Of a stretch of DNA of 23,337 bases, positions 7,978-16,532 are shown piece after piece. Position 1 is the first letter of the stretch, and the number at the start of each line of letters is the position of its first letter. Made by a program: the position numbers and the translations under genes. Origin of the DNA: CAZTBB01 sp964611755 (lineage in GTDB: Bacteria > Pseudomonadota > Alphaproteobacteria > Micavibrionales > Micavibrionaceae); assembly GCA_964611755.1 (NCBI GenBank), contig CAZTBB010000026.1, positions 1 through 23,337 of the forward strand, read 5' to 3'. Below the pieces are notes generated by a model. The model worked only from the letters and a program-made list of their open reading frames with translations. It was not told the DNA's origin and made no database searches.

Positions 7978-10900
7978 TTACTCTTGCTTGTTTTTGTATT
8001 TCTCTAAAAAGCTGCCGAATAAATCCACCTCAGAGACAATCGAGAGCAATGTCTCCCGATCGGCCAGACCGGCATTTTGACGCGGCCGCGTCACAACCTC
8101 GAATACGGATGATTTATCTGTCTGGCTCATAAGCTCGGTAAATTTTTCACGCATATTGGCCAATGAAATACGATCACCACCAAGATTAAGTGCAACCGCT
8201 CTATGGAGAACCAGCGTTGCCTGATGCGGCTTTAATGGGCGCGTGAGTGATAAATTCTCATCTGTGATCACTTCGGCCAGCGCATCGGCGGCATCATCCC
8301 AATAACCTGCCTGCCATGCAATATCCGCCCGCAACTTGTTTACATCCGGCTCATACCCCATCTGCAATAATAAATCCAGAGCGCGGTCAGGACGATCCAG
8401 TTCGGCAAATGTTTTTGCCTTGAGCAAATTAATTTCTTTTCTGCGTGCAGGTGTATCCTGATCAGGCAGCTCTTCAATCAACTTTTCTGCTTTTTGCAAG
8501 TTTTCCAACGCCTGCCTTGGCTGTTTATTCATAAGGCGAATAGCCCCCAGACGAATAGATGTTCGCAAAGCATCAACACCGCTTAGCCTTGCATCGAGCT
8601 GCAAGGTCAAGAAACCGGCCGCACGGTCCAATAATCCGGATTTAACCAAATGCTCCGCCAAAGCCTCGATAACCTGATTTCCGCGATCCCCCGTGGGTAC
8701 AAGCTCGGTAAATCCCTCATACAAAGAGACCGCATCTTGCGGCAACATTTCATCAATTTTGTTGCTCAAAAAGACTTCGGAAAAAATATCGCTCATCTCA
8801 GATGTCACGCGCTCAGCCAAAGTCGAGTCCGGCGCGAATGTGGCAGAATCACGCATAATGCGAAGGCCTTTCATATATTGGCCATGATCAAAATATGTCC
8901 GCCCGAGCCAATAATTAATTTGAGCCTCTAACTCATCACCGCGCCACGCATAACGAAGCTGTTCCAGGCGATCAATCGCCTCCGCATAGCTAATCTCTTT
9001 TTTATCAATCAAAAGTTTGGTCAAAGCCAGTCCCGCCTTGGCACGGTGGTAATCATCCTGCCCTGCGATTAATGGCTCCCAATACATTTTAGTATCATCC
9101 AAATTGCCACGTTGGCGCGCTTCTTCACCTTTAAGATAGGCCATGCCGGATTGGAAGAATGGCTGTAATTCTTTTTCGGTCTCCATCATTTGCAACAACT
9201 CTTCGGCGGCATTGACGTTGCCGTCACGCAGCGCTACCTCGGCCAAAATCAAGGCCAGACGATAACGGATATATTCCGGATAATCATACAGACGACTTAG
9301 CCTGCGCGGCAAAAACTTTGCGGCCTGTTGCCAATCGCCCAATTCGGCCAAAACCACTGACTTCCATAAATCAATTTCTTCAAATTCTTTTAATGGCTCG
9401 ATAAACAAATCAGAAAAGGCTTCCTCATATTTCCATGCCAAAGCACGGACAGCACCACGAATAGCAAGAAAAATAGGATTGTTGTTTAGCTCGGGGAGCT
9501 CCTGCGCGGCAAACCTCAAAAAGCCGAGAGCCTCTGAGGCTTGGCCATTGGCAAAATACATCTTGGAAAGTGTGATAAGGTCTTCGGCGCGCCCGCCCGG
9601 TGTCAAATCATTCAAGCTCGAAAGCATAATATTGGCATTATCATTCAACGCGCCGACACCCCCCATTTCCCATTGCTTGAACTCAAAAATATTCCGGCTT
9701 GACCGTCCACTTTGAGCACCACCCGCAGCATCCTCTGTGGCTTCCACCTCCTGTTGGTATTTCTTTTCCATGTCGGCAAGGGACGCCATAATCTTACTTT
9801 CTTGTGTGATCGCAAGGCCGGCAGGTCTGGATACCTGAATACCGCCCTCGACTTTTTTGACCTCCAAATCATCCACTTTAGGGCGAATAACAAGACCGAT
9901 TTTGCTCTCCAGAACATCAAAATCAATAAATTGACGCGCAAGCCCGCCATATTCAGTTGCATCTTCGGTTGTAACAATCTTGAGACGCTGCCCTGTCTTT
10001 GGGTCCTCCATATCAATAATCGCGCCCGGAGCATCAAAGGCCCAAAAAACCGTGCCGGACCGGAAAGCCCCTTCTTCATCAACATCCATGCGCCTCGGCA
10101 CAACAGGTTCTGTCGATGGTCCCACTTCGTCAATTTTAATATTCGTCAAAAGCGCCCCGCCCTGCCCATAGACCTCTGTACCGGGCATGGGCCTGGTTAT
10201 ATAGACCTTTCCCATTGGAAGTGCTTTTTCCCTTAGCGGTAAAAAATAATCAGAATCGCGTCCACTGACTTGCGGCCTGATAAACAAGTCAGGGTCATCA
10301 ACGACAACATAAAGTGCCCCATCCTGCTCAAAAACGGCAGTCGCTATGGATTTGGTTGATGTGATTGTAATCAAATGCGGCGATACAGGCTGCTGCTCCG
10401 CACCCTTGGCTGCCGCGACCGCCTCCGCAGCATTCATCGCTTGCGCTTGTTCTAGAATCTTATCCAGCGAACTACTTTGTGCGCGGATTTCTTCATCCTT
10501 AAGAGCCTCTTGAGGGTTTTCTTCCAAGACAGGCTTTAAACTGGATGGATCAGGCGCTGAAGAGGCACTCACCTCCTTTGCTGGGGGTGCACGCTCCGGG
10601 ACTTTGGGTTTTGCTTGTGCTGGCTTGGGCTGCGTTGGCGCTGGTTTTGGCGGTTCGACTGCCGCATTATTGCGCACGGGCTCTTTTATATTTGCCTTCA
10701 CACCGGACGGGTAATAAAAATCAAGAATGACACGATCACCAATCGCAAAATGCTTTAGCTCAACACCTGCTTGACGGCTAAAACTCACCGTAAGTGGTTG
10801 TTCTGATACAATAGAACTGGCGGATAAAGCCAATTCCGATCCTGCGCCAATTGCGCTCAAGCCTGAAAAACCGCTTACCCCCCGATCAAACCGAATACGG

Positions 10901-11151
10901 CTTGTATTGCCTCCTAAATCGGCAATGTCATACGTCACACTCTCATTCCAATCAAAAACAACGCGGTAAAAATCCTGTTTTTGCGTTATACGCAATTCCG
11001 GCCCGTTTTGCGCGAAGGCTGAAAAGGACGGGATCATAAGGAAAGCAAGAAAGATCAGGCGTAATAAAACCATAGAATAAAATTGCCATACAGGCCCAAA
11101 AAGAACAAGCTCTCTCAAGGGTTTTAACATTATTGTCAACGGCTTAAACAT
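7978..11151 (-). CDS. Large exported TPR-repeat protein linked to motB
   Basis: This 1057-residue protein has no name I recognise. It has an N-terminal export signal: the hydrophobic stretch at about 27-47 ends in SAFA-QN, so it should be periplasmic. ATG 11073 (Met27) is a possible shorter start. Next is a beta-rich domain at about 50-155. A Pro/Ala/Lys-rich linker follows (about 160-210), then further beta-rich sequence to about 450 and a charged helix near 455-475. A long alpha-solenoid of TPR-like helical pairs runs from about 500 to the end (for example repeated A-x-x-L-L and Y/W-A motifs such as QASEALGFLRFAAQ and DRALDLLLQMGY). The ATG overlaps the motB stop by one base (TAATG). The position after two MotB-type genes suggests a motor or stator scaffold. 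This is inference; no motif proves it. Confidence 0.75.
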   Translation of the reverse strand: MFKPLTIMLKPLRELVLFGPVWQFYSMVLLRLIFLAFLMIPSFSAFAQNGPELRITQKQDFYRVVFDWNESVTYDIADLGGNTSRIRFDRGVSGFSGLSAIGAGSELALSASSIVSEQPLTVSFSRQAGVELKHFAIGDRVILDFYYPSGVKANIKEPVRNNAAVEPPKPAPTQPKPAQAKPKVPERAPPAKEVSASSAPDPSSLKPVLEENPQEALKDEEIRAQSSSLDKILEQAQAMNAAEAVAAAKGAEQQPVSPHLITITSTKSIATAVFEQDGALYVVVDDPDLFIRPQVSGRDSDYFLPLREKALPMGKVYITRPMPGTEVYGQGGALLTNIKIDEVGPSTEPVVPRRMDVDEEGAFRSGTVFWAFDAPGAIIDMEDPKTGQRLKIVTTEDATEYGGLARQFIDFDVLESKIGLVIRPKVDDLEVKKVEGGIQVSRPAGLAITQESKIMASLADMEKKYQQEVEATEDAAGGAQSGRSSRNIFEFKQWEMGGVGALNDNANIMLSSLNDLTPGGRAEDLITLSKMYFANGQASEALGFLRFAAQELPELNNNPIFLAIRGAVRALAWKYEEAFSDLFIEPLKEFEEIDLWKSVVLAELGDWQQAAKFLPRRLSRLYDYPEYIRYRLALILAEVALRDGNVNAAEELLQMMETEKELQPFFQSGMAYLKGEEARQRGNLDDTKMYWEPLIAGQDDYHRAKAGLALTKLLIDKKEISYAEAIDRLEQLRYAWRGDELEAQINYWLGRTYFDHGQYMKGLRIMRDSATFAPDSTLAERVTSEMSDIFSEVFLSNKIDEMLPQDAVSLYEGFTELVPTGDRGNQVIEALAEHLVKSGLLDRAAGFLTLQLDARLSGVDALRTSIRLGAIRLMNKQPRQALENLQKAEKLIEELPDQDTPARRKEINLLKAKTFAELDRPDRALDLLLQMGYEPDVNKLRADIAWQAGYWDDAADALAEVITDENLSLTRPLKPHQATLVLHRAVALNLGGDRISLANMREKFTELMSQTDKSSVFEVVTRPRQNAGLADRETLLSIVSEVDLFGSFLEKYKNKQE

Positions 11152-12062
11152 TACATACCCGGCACGTTGAACAATGTCACTTTTGATCCGTCATCACGCG
11201 TTAGCGCAATATCAACACGGCGCGAAAGGCTAAGCCTCTCGTCTTCGGTTAAACTATCCGGTAATTCCGTATAACGGCTGCTTGACAAACCTCGCACCGT
11301 AATCGGCCTTTGATAGCCCACATTGCGCAACACACCGGCCACTGCGCTGGCTCTGGCTAATGATAACTCCCAATTTGTCGGATAATCGCCATCAGGATTG
11401 TTAATTGGAATGGGGTCTGCATGCCCTAAAACTTCGATGCGGTTTTTAATTCGCGCCAGCGCCCCCCCTAAAACAAACAAAGCCCGGCGACCGCGCCCGC
11501 GCACATCTGCCTGCCCCGGCTCAAACAACAAATCTTGAGGCAAGGAAATAACCAACCGTTTATCCTGATGAATCAAAACGATATTTTCCAGGTTCTCGTC
11601 CTTTTCAATGATCTGGGAAAGCAGCGTTTTAAGATAACCAAGGTCGAGCGCTTCGGCGAAATCAACGCGGTCAATCGTAATGGCATCCTGACGCCCCTCC
11701 TCGAATTTTGCGCTATATGTTTCTCCAAATTGCTCATTAAAAGAGGCGGTGATCTCTGTCCACGCTTCCTCTTGCGGCTGTGACATCGCATAGAGCAGCA
11801 CAAAAAACGTCAACATCAAGGCCATAACATCGGTAAAAGTAACCAGCCACAAGCTACTATCACCCTCTCCATCATCGTTGACCGCTTGGAACGCTGATTT
11901 TTCCTGCGTGAATTTAACGACAGGTTTCTTCTGTTTCTTCTTCTTTTTTTCCTCCTCAAGCCGCTCTTTTTCTGCGGCATCAAAAGGGTCCTCTTCCTTT
12001 TTGCTTTTGCGTTTGGCAGAAGGCCCCTTCTTCAGGCCATCAAGATCATATCCCTCACTCAT
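11151..12062 (-). CDS. motB: Flagellar motor stator protein MotB
   Basis: MotB is the stator B subunit. It forms the ion channel with MotA and anchors it to peptidoglycan. At 303 residues it has a long charged cytoplasmic N-terminus (1-65, many Lys/Glu). One membrane helix follows at about 69-93 (SSLWLVTFTDVMALMLTFFVLLY read across), with the ion-binding aspartate at D78. The C-terminal OmpA-like peptidoglycan-binding domain spans about 165-290, with LGHADPIP, NWELSLARASAV and SRRVDIAL. The upstream neighbour's stop overlaps this ATG (ATGA), and its own stop overlaps the start of the TPR gene. MotA is not in the window. Whether H+ or Na+ is used cannot be told from this. Confidence 0.92.
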   Translation of the reverse strand: MSEGYDLDGLKKGPSAKRKSKKEEDPFDAAEKERLEEEKKKKKQKKPVVKFTQEKSAFQAVNDDGEGDSSLWLVTFTDVMALMLTFFVLLYAMSQPQEEAWTEITASFNEQFGETYSAKFEEGRQDAITIDRVDFAEALDLGYLKTLLSQIIEKDENLENIVLIHQDKRLVISLPQDLLFEPGQADVRGRGRRALFVLGGALARIKNRIEVLGHADPIPINNPDGDYPTNWELSLARASAVAGVLRNVGYQRPITVRGLSSSRYTELPDSLTEDERLSLSRRVDIALTRDDGSKVTLFNVPGM

Positions 12063-12760
12063 ACAGCGCCTCCCGCCTCTTCACTTTCCTCAATCGGAAT
12101 AAACGGCCTGTAGCGTTTGAAATGCAGCGTGATCATCCCCTCTTCCCCAAGAGCCAAGCCGGAGCTGAAATATTTACTCTCAAGCCCGGAATTGCCGATA
12201 ATCTGCGCCAAACGTCCCGCCTTTTGAATAAGCCCCAACGCTATAGCGGGTTCATCATTTTGCAAAACCGCAGGTTCTTGTGGCGTATTAACAATCATAT
12301 CCACATGATAGGCCACTTCGGTTTGCGAGGCCTGTAGCAGAGATACAAACATCGGCAAGAAACTCACACCGCCGCCGGAAAAGGCAATCCCCTCCTGTCC
12401 GGCCATAGAGGCATCAATAATGGTTAGATTTCTCTCGAATTCACGCAAGGGCATGCGCACATACATCTCTGTGCCTAAACGGTTTTTCTGAATATCAACA
12501 CCGGCGATTTCCGCATTAAAAAGCGCTTCGAGCTTATCCAATGTGGAGCCTTCCTTGTAGGACTCCTCTATCTCCTGCACCGTCTCGATCGAGCTTTTGG
12601 CAGATATACGCGGCTCTGTAATACCGGATGAGAAAGCCACCTCCAAGCTCCGCTTTACAGGCTCAAACTTTGCCTCGGTATAGTTCGAGTTCACGTTCAA
12701 AACAATAAAGAACGCGAGCAAAACAATAAAAAGTGATAACGCTAAAAATTGATTACCCAT
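12059..12760 (-). CDS. MotB-like membrane protein lacking the ion-binding Asp
   Basis: This is a 233-residue protein with one N-terminal membrane helix (about 4-24, LALSLFIVLLAFFIVL), followed by a stator-like stretch NVNSNYTEAKFEPVKRSL. The shape resembles MotB after its channel helix, but no aspartate lies in the helix. The periplasmic part only loosely resembles an OmpA-like fold (FSGGGVSFLPM, GLIQKAGRLAQIIG), and the peptidoglycan-binding motifs are not obvious. It overlaps motB by 4 bases (ATGA), so the two should be made in step. No good ribosome site is seen before ATG 12760. I infer a structural or accessory stator paralogue; it could instead be an unrelated periplasmic anchor. Confidence 0.65.
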   Translation of the reverse strand: MGNQFLALSLFIVLLAFFIVLNVNSNYTEAKFEPVKRSLEVAFSSGITEPRISAKSSIETVQEIEESYKEGSTLDKLEALFNAEIAGVDIQKNRLGTEMYVRMPLREFERNLTIIDASMAGQEGIAFSGGGVSFLPMFVSLLQASQTEVAYHVDMIVNTPQEPAVLQNDEPAIALGLIQKAGRLAQIIGNSGLESKYFSSGLALGEEGMITLHFKRYRPFIPIEESEEAGGAV

Positions 12761-12850
12761 AAAGAAACACGTTTAAACATCAATAAACACACGTCTTTAT
12801 GATATCACAGGAGCCATAAAATCAGAATGCAGGAATTGCGTTTAGCGCAA

Positions 12851-13459
12851 TCAATCAAACTCGGATAAGAGTTTGTCGATCTCGTCTTGTGAAATAGCCT
12901 GATCCGGCATCTGTGGGCCATTAAGAAGACTTTCCGGATCATTGACATCAGCAACATCCGATCTATCCGTCGCCCCAGAGCCACTGGCGGCTTCGCCCTG
13001 ATCCTCAATACCAAGCGCGGCCAATAAGGATGATATTTTCATCTCAATAGTACGCAACGTTGTGACAACCTTTGTAATACGCTGCCCTGTAATATCCTGA
13101 AACGAGCAGGCTTCGTATACTTTAACAACTTCGGCCGTTAATTTTTCAGCATGCGCCGGATCAATTTCTGCCGCAACGGCTTCAATAGCCTCACAGGAAT
13201 CCATGATATCGCCTGTCGCCGATGCCGTCGCCTTCACAACGGCATCCAACTCATCCGTAGCCGTAGGGATGTGCTTGTCATTAATCTCCATAGGGCTCAG
13301 CGCGACGTCTTTACGAAAATCTTCGATTACTTTCAAGATATCCGTCAACTCGGAGACAACGCTATCCTTGGCCATCGGCTCATTTTGTCTGACGCGATCA
13401 ATCACAGAATTTATGATCGATACAACCTGATCCTTTTCATATGAATTACCAGCACTCAT
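12851..13459 (-). CDS. cheZ: Chemotaxis phosphatase CheZ
   Basis: CheZ dephosphorylates CheY-P at the motor or receptor. The start is ATG 13459, with AAAGGGG about 6 bases upstream (202 residues); a TTG 6 bases earlier is less likely. The protein is a long helical hairpin with the catalytic signature SFQDITGQRI. There D122 and Q126 correspond to the D-x3-Q pair whose Gln attacks CheY-P in E. coli CheZ. A flexible Asp/Ser/Gly-rich linker (about 150-188) leads to a C-terminal CheY-binding peptide, SQDEIDKLLSEFD. It lies 23 bases downstream of cheY. A CheZ outside gamma/betaproteobacteria is less usual, but such genes are known in alphaproteobacteria. Confidence 0.93.
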   Translation of the reverse strand: MSAGNSYEKDQVVSIINSVIDRVRQNEPMAKDSVVSELTDILKVIEDFRKDVALSPMEINDKHIPTATDELDAVVKATASATGDIMDSCEAIEAVAAEIDPAHAEKLTAEVVKVYEACSFQDITGQRITKVVTTLRTIEMKISSLLAALGIEDQGEAASGSGATDRSDVADVNDPESLLNGPQMPDQAISQDEIDKLLSEFD

Positions 13460-13482
13460 CCCCAACCCCTTTGCTTAACGGA

Positions 13483-13872
13483 TTAAAAATCACCAAGAAC
13501 AGATGCAATCTTAGTCTTTAGTGTCTCGGCATTAAACGGCTTCACAATATAGTTATTAACGCCCGCCTGCTTGGCTGCCACAACATTCTCTGTCTTACTC
13601 TCGGCCGTCACCATAATGAACGGAATGTCTTTGTATGGCTTCTCACTGGCGCGCACCTTCTTCAGAAGATCAATGCCTGTCATTGGCTCCATATTCCAGT
13701 CCGAAATAACCAAACCATATGATTTCTGGTCCAACATGCCATAGGCCATTTCACCGTCAGTAGCCTCATCCACATTATTAAAGCCCAGCTGCTTCAATAA
13801 GTTTTTAATAATACGCAGCATTGTATTGTAATCATCTACGATCAATACATTCATGTTCATGTCGACACTCAT
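13483..13872 (-). CDS. cheY: Chemotaxis response regulator CheY
   Basis: This is a single-domain receiver that binds FliM when phosphorylated. At 129 residues all key positions are visible: acidic pair D13/D14, phospho-acceptor D58 in VISDWNMEPM, T89, aromatic switch residue Y108, and K111 in VKPF. The sequence is very close to classical motor CheY proteins. A strong AAAGGGG ribosome site precedes ATG 13872. It is the first gene of a cheY-cheZ pair, with a 159-base leader region upstream that carries a sigma-54-like site. Confidence 0.96.
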   Translation of the reverse strand: MSVDMNMNVLIVDDYNTMLRIIKNLLKQLGFNNVDEATDGEMAYGMLDQKSYGLVISDWNMEPMTGIDLLKKVRASEKPYKDIPFIMVTAESKTENVVAAKQAGVNNYIVKPFNAETLKTKIASVLGDF

Positions 13873-13997
13873 TAATATTCCCCTTTGTTGCCCTAAAAAC
13901 GATTATTTACTCCACAAATACTCAAGTATGAAAGCAAAAGCTTAAAGAAATGTAACCAGATTCTAACGTATTTTCCGATCCAACAATAGAGGGAATG

Positions 13998-14013
13998 GGC
14001 ATAAAATCCGCCA
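13998..14013 (-). promoter_or_regulatory. Candidate sigma-54 promoter of cheY-cheZ
   Basis: On the minus strand TGGCGGATTTTATGCC has GG and GC at the correct 10-base spacing, with TGGC at -24 and ATGC at -12. The predicted start is near 13987, leaving about 115 bases of leader before cheY. It matches the consensus less well than the flgB and fliM sites. It lies in the 159-base non-coding gap 13873-14031, where I see no other gene. Confidence 0.4.
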
Positions 14014-14031
14014 TGCAATGCAAATGTATGC

Positions 14032-14790
14032 TTATTGGGCGTCCGGCAGGGTTGGAAGTTTTGATTGTTCCGCCAGCATGATCGTGACTGTGCGCGCCCT
14101 TTCCGGGTTCATTGATGCCAAAATCCCCGACAATCGTCGCTCTGACATTTTAGACATAACCGAGACAAGAACATCCAAATCCAATGTGTTAAAAATAGCC
14201 GCAGCATCCTTTGGCTTCATACCTTCGTATATTTTTACCAAGGATGAAACACGCGCCTGCTCTTCGGCGGATTGCTTCTCTAATAATTTTTCAATATCGC
14301 GGCGCAGGGATGCCAGCTCCTGAAACTTTCTCTCTAACTCCTGCTCCGCTGCCCTTAACAACGCTTCGCGGGTAACAAGATCTTTCTCTATCTCATCAAG
14401 TTTCTTGCGCCTTTCAACCAAGTCTTCGAAAACTTCCATTTTCACTTCATCGACCGACAAATCGCCATCACTTGCATCTTGCCATTTGCTGATATCCGGC
14501 TCCTCGGGCTTTTCATCCTCCTTTTTGGAGGCCATCTCTTCTTTGTTATCGCCCTCACCTTCCCCAGTCATCTCTTTTGACTCATCATCTGCCGCTTGCG
14601 CGGGCGCCAAAGCAATTCTGGTTTCGGAATGAGAGGTTGTAGCCTGCTTACCATCCTGCAAATGTGCCGCAGGCTTGTTTTTGGATAGAGTTGCAACACC
14701 GCTTGCCACATCCACAAGGCGCAACGAGAAGGCCATCATGGCTATAACAATCAAAAGCGGTAATATCCGTATTCTCTGCACCCAGCTCAT
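14032..14790 (-). CDS. motE: MotE-family flagellar protein (MgtE N-domain-like)
   Basis: In Sinorhizobium MotE is a periplasmic chaperone for a motor protein, MotC. This 252-residue protein has an N-terminal export or anchor helix (about 9-27). An acidic, low-complexity linker (about 65-100, many Glu/Lys/Asp) follows, and then a long coiled coil (about 115-185, with DLVERRKKLDEIEKDLV and LERKFQELASLRRDIEKLLE). The C-terminus is MgtE-N-like: KIYEGMKPKDAAAIFNTLD, VSVMSKMSERRLSGILASMNPERA. The start ATG 14790 has GAGGAAAG upstream and lies 4 bases after the DUF6468 gene. It belongs to the fliM transcript. The family is clear; the exact partner here is unknown. Confidence 0.8.
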   Translation of the reverse strand: MSWVQRIRILPLLIVIAMMAFSLRLVDVASGVATLSKNKPAAHLQDGKQATTSHSETRIALAPAQAADDESKEMTGEGEGDNKEEMASKKEDEKPEEPDISKWQDASDGDLSVDEVKMEVFEDLVERRKKLDEIEKDLVTREALLRAAEQELERKFQELASLRRDIEKLLEKQSAEEQARVSSLVKIYEGMKPKDAAAIFNTLDLDVLVSVMSKMSERRLSGILASMNPERARTVTIMLAEQSKLPTLPDAQ

Positions 14791-14794
14791 GGCA

Positions 14795-15328
14795 TTACTT
14801 TCCTCTATTTGCTCTTAAGGCTTTATAGAGTTCCTTCTCCGCATCGCTCTGTAAATCATCCGGAACAGGCACATCATCACCGGCCGCCCACTCCTCATGA
14901 TCGGATGCACCATCTTGGTGATCAAATTCAGGGTCACGAATAGCAAAGCCATCAGAAGCATGGCCATTCAAGCCATGCGCCTTATTTTTCCGCTCGGCGC
15001 CACGGGCATCGGCCACACCTTCCAGCCTGTTTGCTAAACTCTCCCCAGCCTCATTCATTAATTTAAGCTCATCGGCCAAAAAACGGGCTTCTCCGATGAC
15101 TTTTTCCAGATCTTCACCTGTCGATCCGGCTGTTTCCTTCAACTGTGCGATGGATGTTTGCGCCTTATCAATATTTGTCGTGAGATCAACAATAAGCGCT
15201 TGAAACGCCTGACGCTGTTCTTTGAAACTATTGAGGCTCTTGGAGAGGCGAAACGCAAAAAAGATGGTCACACCCAGACCAATCATAATTAAAATATCAA
15301 TAGTAATACTCAGTAACCCTACACTCAC
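14795..15328 (-). CDS. DUF6468-like membrane protein of the fliM operon
   Basis: This 177-residue protein has one N-terminal membrane helix (about 7-27, ITIDILIMIGLGVTIFFAF). A helical, coiled-coil-prone cytoplasmic or periplasmic segment follows (about 30-105, with SLNSFKEQRQAFQALIVDL and TNIDKAQTSIAQLKETA). The tail is acidic and probably disordered. I place it in the DUF6468 group, which in alphaproteobacteria sits right after fliM; this is from memory of the family, not a search. Its ATG overlaps the fliM stop by 4 bases (ATGA), so it is made with the switch protein. The function is not known; a role near the motor is inferred. Confidence 0.65.
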   Translation of the reverse strand: MSVGLLSITIDILIMIGLGVTIFFAFRLSKSLNSFKEQRQAFQALIVDLTTNIDKAQTSIAQLKETAGSTGEDLEKVIGEARFLADELKLMNEAGESLANRLEGVADARGAERKNKAHGLNGHASDGFAIRDPEFDHQDGASDHEEWAAGDDVPVPDDLQSDAEKELYKALRANRGK

Positions 15329-16449
15329 GTGTTTTCCTCTTCTTCCGGCTCGATATAATCTTCAATGCGAACGGCAATATGTTCTTTTTTCTGCCCCACC
15401 GGACCTGTGAACATCGGGAAATCACCGCATCGCAATTCCAAATCCTGATCCACCTCGGTAGGAAATACCAATTGTGTTCCTACCTTCCATTGTAGCATTT
15501 TGCCAAGAGGGAGAGTCAATTCCCCTAAAACAGCCTGCAACTGAACATCGGTTTTGTAGAGCTCCAAAGTCAGGTGATTTTCCCAGATTGAGTCACGTCC
15601 GAACTTCTCACCCATAAACATTTGCAAGAGCAGCTCACGAATAGGCTCCAATGTCGCATAGGGGATCAAAATTTCAACACGGCCACCGCGGTCCCCCATA
15701 TCAATACGCAGGCGCGCAAGCACACAGGCATTATTTCCTTGCGTAATGGTTGCAAAACGCGGGTTTGTTTCAATTCTGTCCAAAGAAAAACTCACAGGTG
15801 AGAGCGGGTCAAATGCCGAGGATAAATCCCCCAGAGCAACCTGCACCATTTTCTCAACGAGCTTGCTCTCAATCGTTGTATAGGGGCGTCCCTCAACACG
15901 AATGGCCGGCGTTCCTTTTCGCCCGCCCAACAACACATCAACAACGGAATAGATAAGCGCACTATCGGTCACCATCAAACCGTTATTGTCCCACTCCTCT
16001 GCTTTGAAGACGGATAGCATTGCCGGCAATGGAATGGAATTCATGTAATCGCCGAAACGCACTGTCGACACTTGGTCCAAACTCACCTCAACGTTATCCG
16101 ATGTAAGGTTACGCAAAGATGTAGACATCAACCGCACAAGGCGATCAAAAACGATATCCAGCATCGGCAAACGTTCATAGTTCACCATGGCCGAATTAAT
16201 CAAAGCCATGACACCGGATGTTTGACCATCGCCGATATCATCATCATCAAAGCCAAGAAGGGAATCGATTTCATCCTGGTTCAGAATACGCGTACCACCT
16301 TCATCATCGGTCGCAAATTCATCGCCGGCCACATCACCAGAACCATCACCATCAGAGCCTTCATCATCGGCCATATCAGACCACTGCTCCATCATGGCGC
16401 GTTCTTCTTCGCTCATCTGATCCAGTTCTTCTGTTTCGGTCTCACTCAT
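15325..16449 (-). CDS. fliM: Flagellar motor switch protein FliM
   Basis: FliM is the C-ring subunit that binds CheY-P and passes the signal to FliG and FliN. At 374 residues it is somewhat long, because about 54 acidic residues (rich in Asp, Glu, Met, Gly) precede the CheY-binding motif ILNQDEIDSLLGF (about 55-67). The middle CheC-like domain includes FDRLVRLMSTSLRNLTSDNVEVSL. The C-terminal FliN-like (SpoA) domain ends at about residue 360, with VQLQAVLGELTLPLGKML. It starts at ATG 16449, about 57 bases after the predicted sigma-54 transcript start. It overlaps the following DUF6468 gene by 4 bases. Confidence 0.97.
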   Translation of the reverse strand: MSETETEELDQMSEEERAMMEQWSDMADDEGSDGDGSGDVAGDEFATDDEGGTRILNQDEIDSLLGFDDDDIGDGQTSGVMALINSAMVNYERLPMLDIVFDRLVRLMSTSLRNLTSDNVEVSLDQVSTVRFGDYMNSIPLPAMLSVFKAEEWDNNGLMVTDSALIYSVVDVLLGGRKGTPAIRVEGRPYTTIESKLVEKMVQVALGDLSSAFDPLSPVSFSLDRIETNPRFATITQGNNACVLARLRIDMGDRGGRVEILIPYATLEPIRELLLQMFMGEKFGRDSIWENHLTLELYKTDVQLQAVLGELTLPLGKMLQWKVGTQLVFPTEVDQDLELRCGDFPMFTGPVGQKKEHIAVRIEDYIEPEEEENT

Positions 16450-16516
16450 GGTTCTATCTTAAAATTCTTTATCTTATGCTGTTTTTAATCCGCTACACCT
16501 TAGTATATGTTTCATA

Positions 16517-16532
16517 AGCAAAAAGCGTGCCG
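16517..16532 (-). promoter_or_regulatory. Sigma-54 promoter of fliM operon
   Basis: On the minus strand CGGCACGCTTTTTGCT has -24 GGCACG and -12 TTGC with exact 10-base spacing between GG and GC. The predicted start is near 16506, giving a leader of about 57 bases before fliM. Its bases are shared with the 3' arm and T-run of the fliL terminator hairpin. Confidence 0.8.

Noticed and set aside
12835..12851. ATTGCG-TTTAG-CGCAAT hairpin after cheZ as a terminator
   Set aside because: Six-bp stem with no T-run on the minus strand; could be chance.
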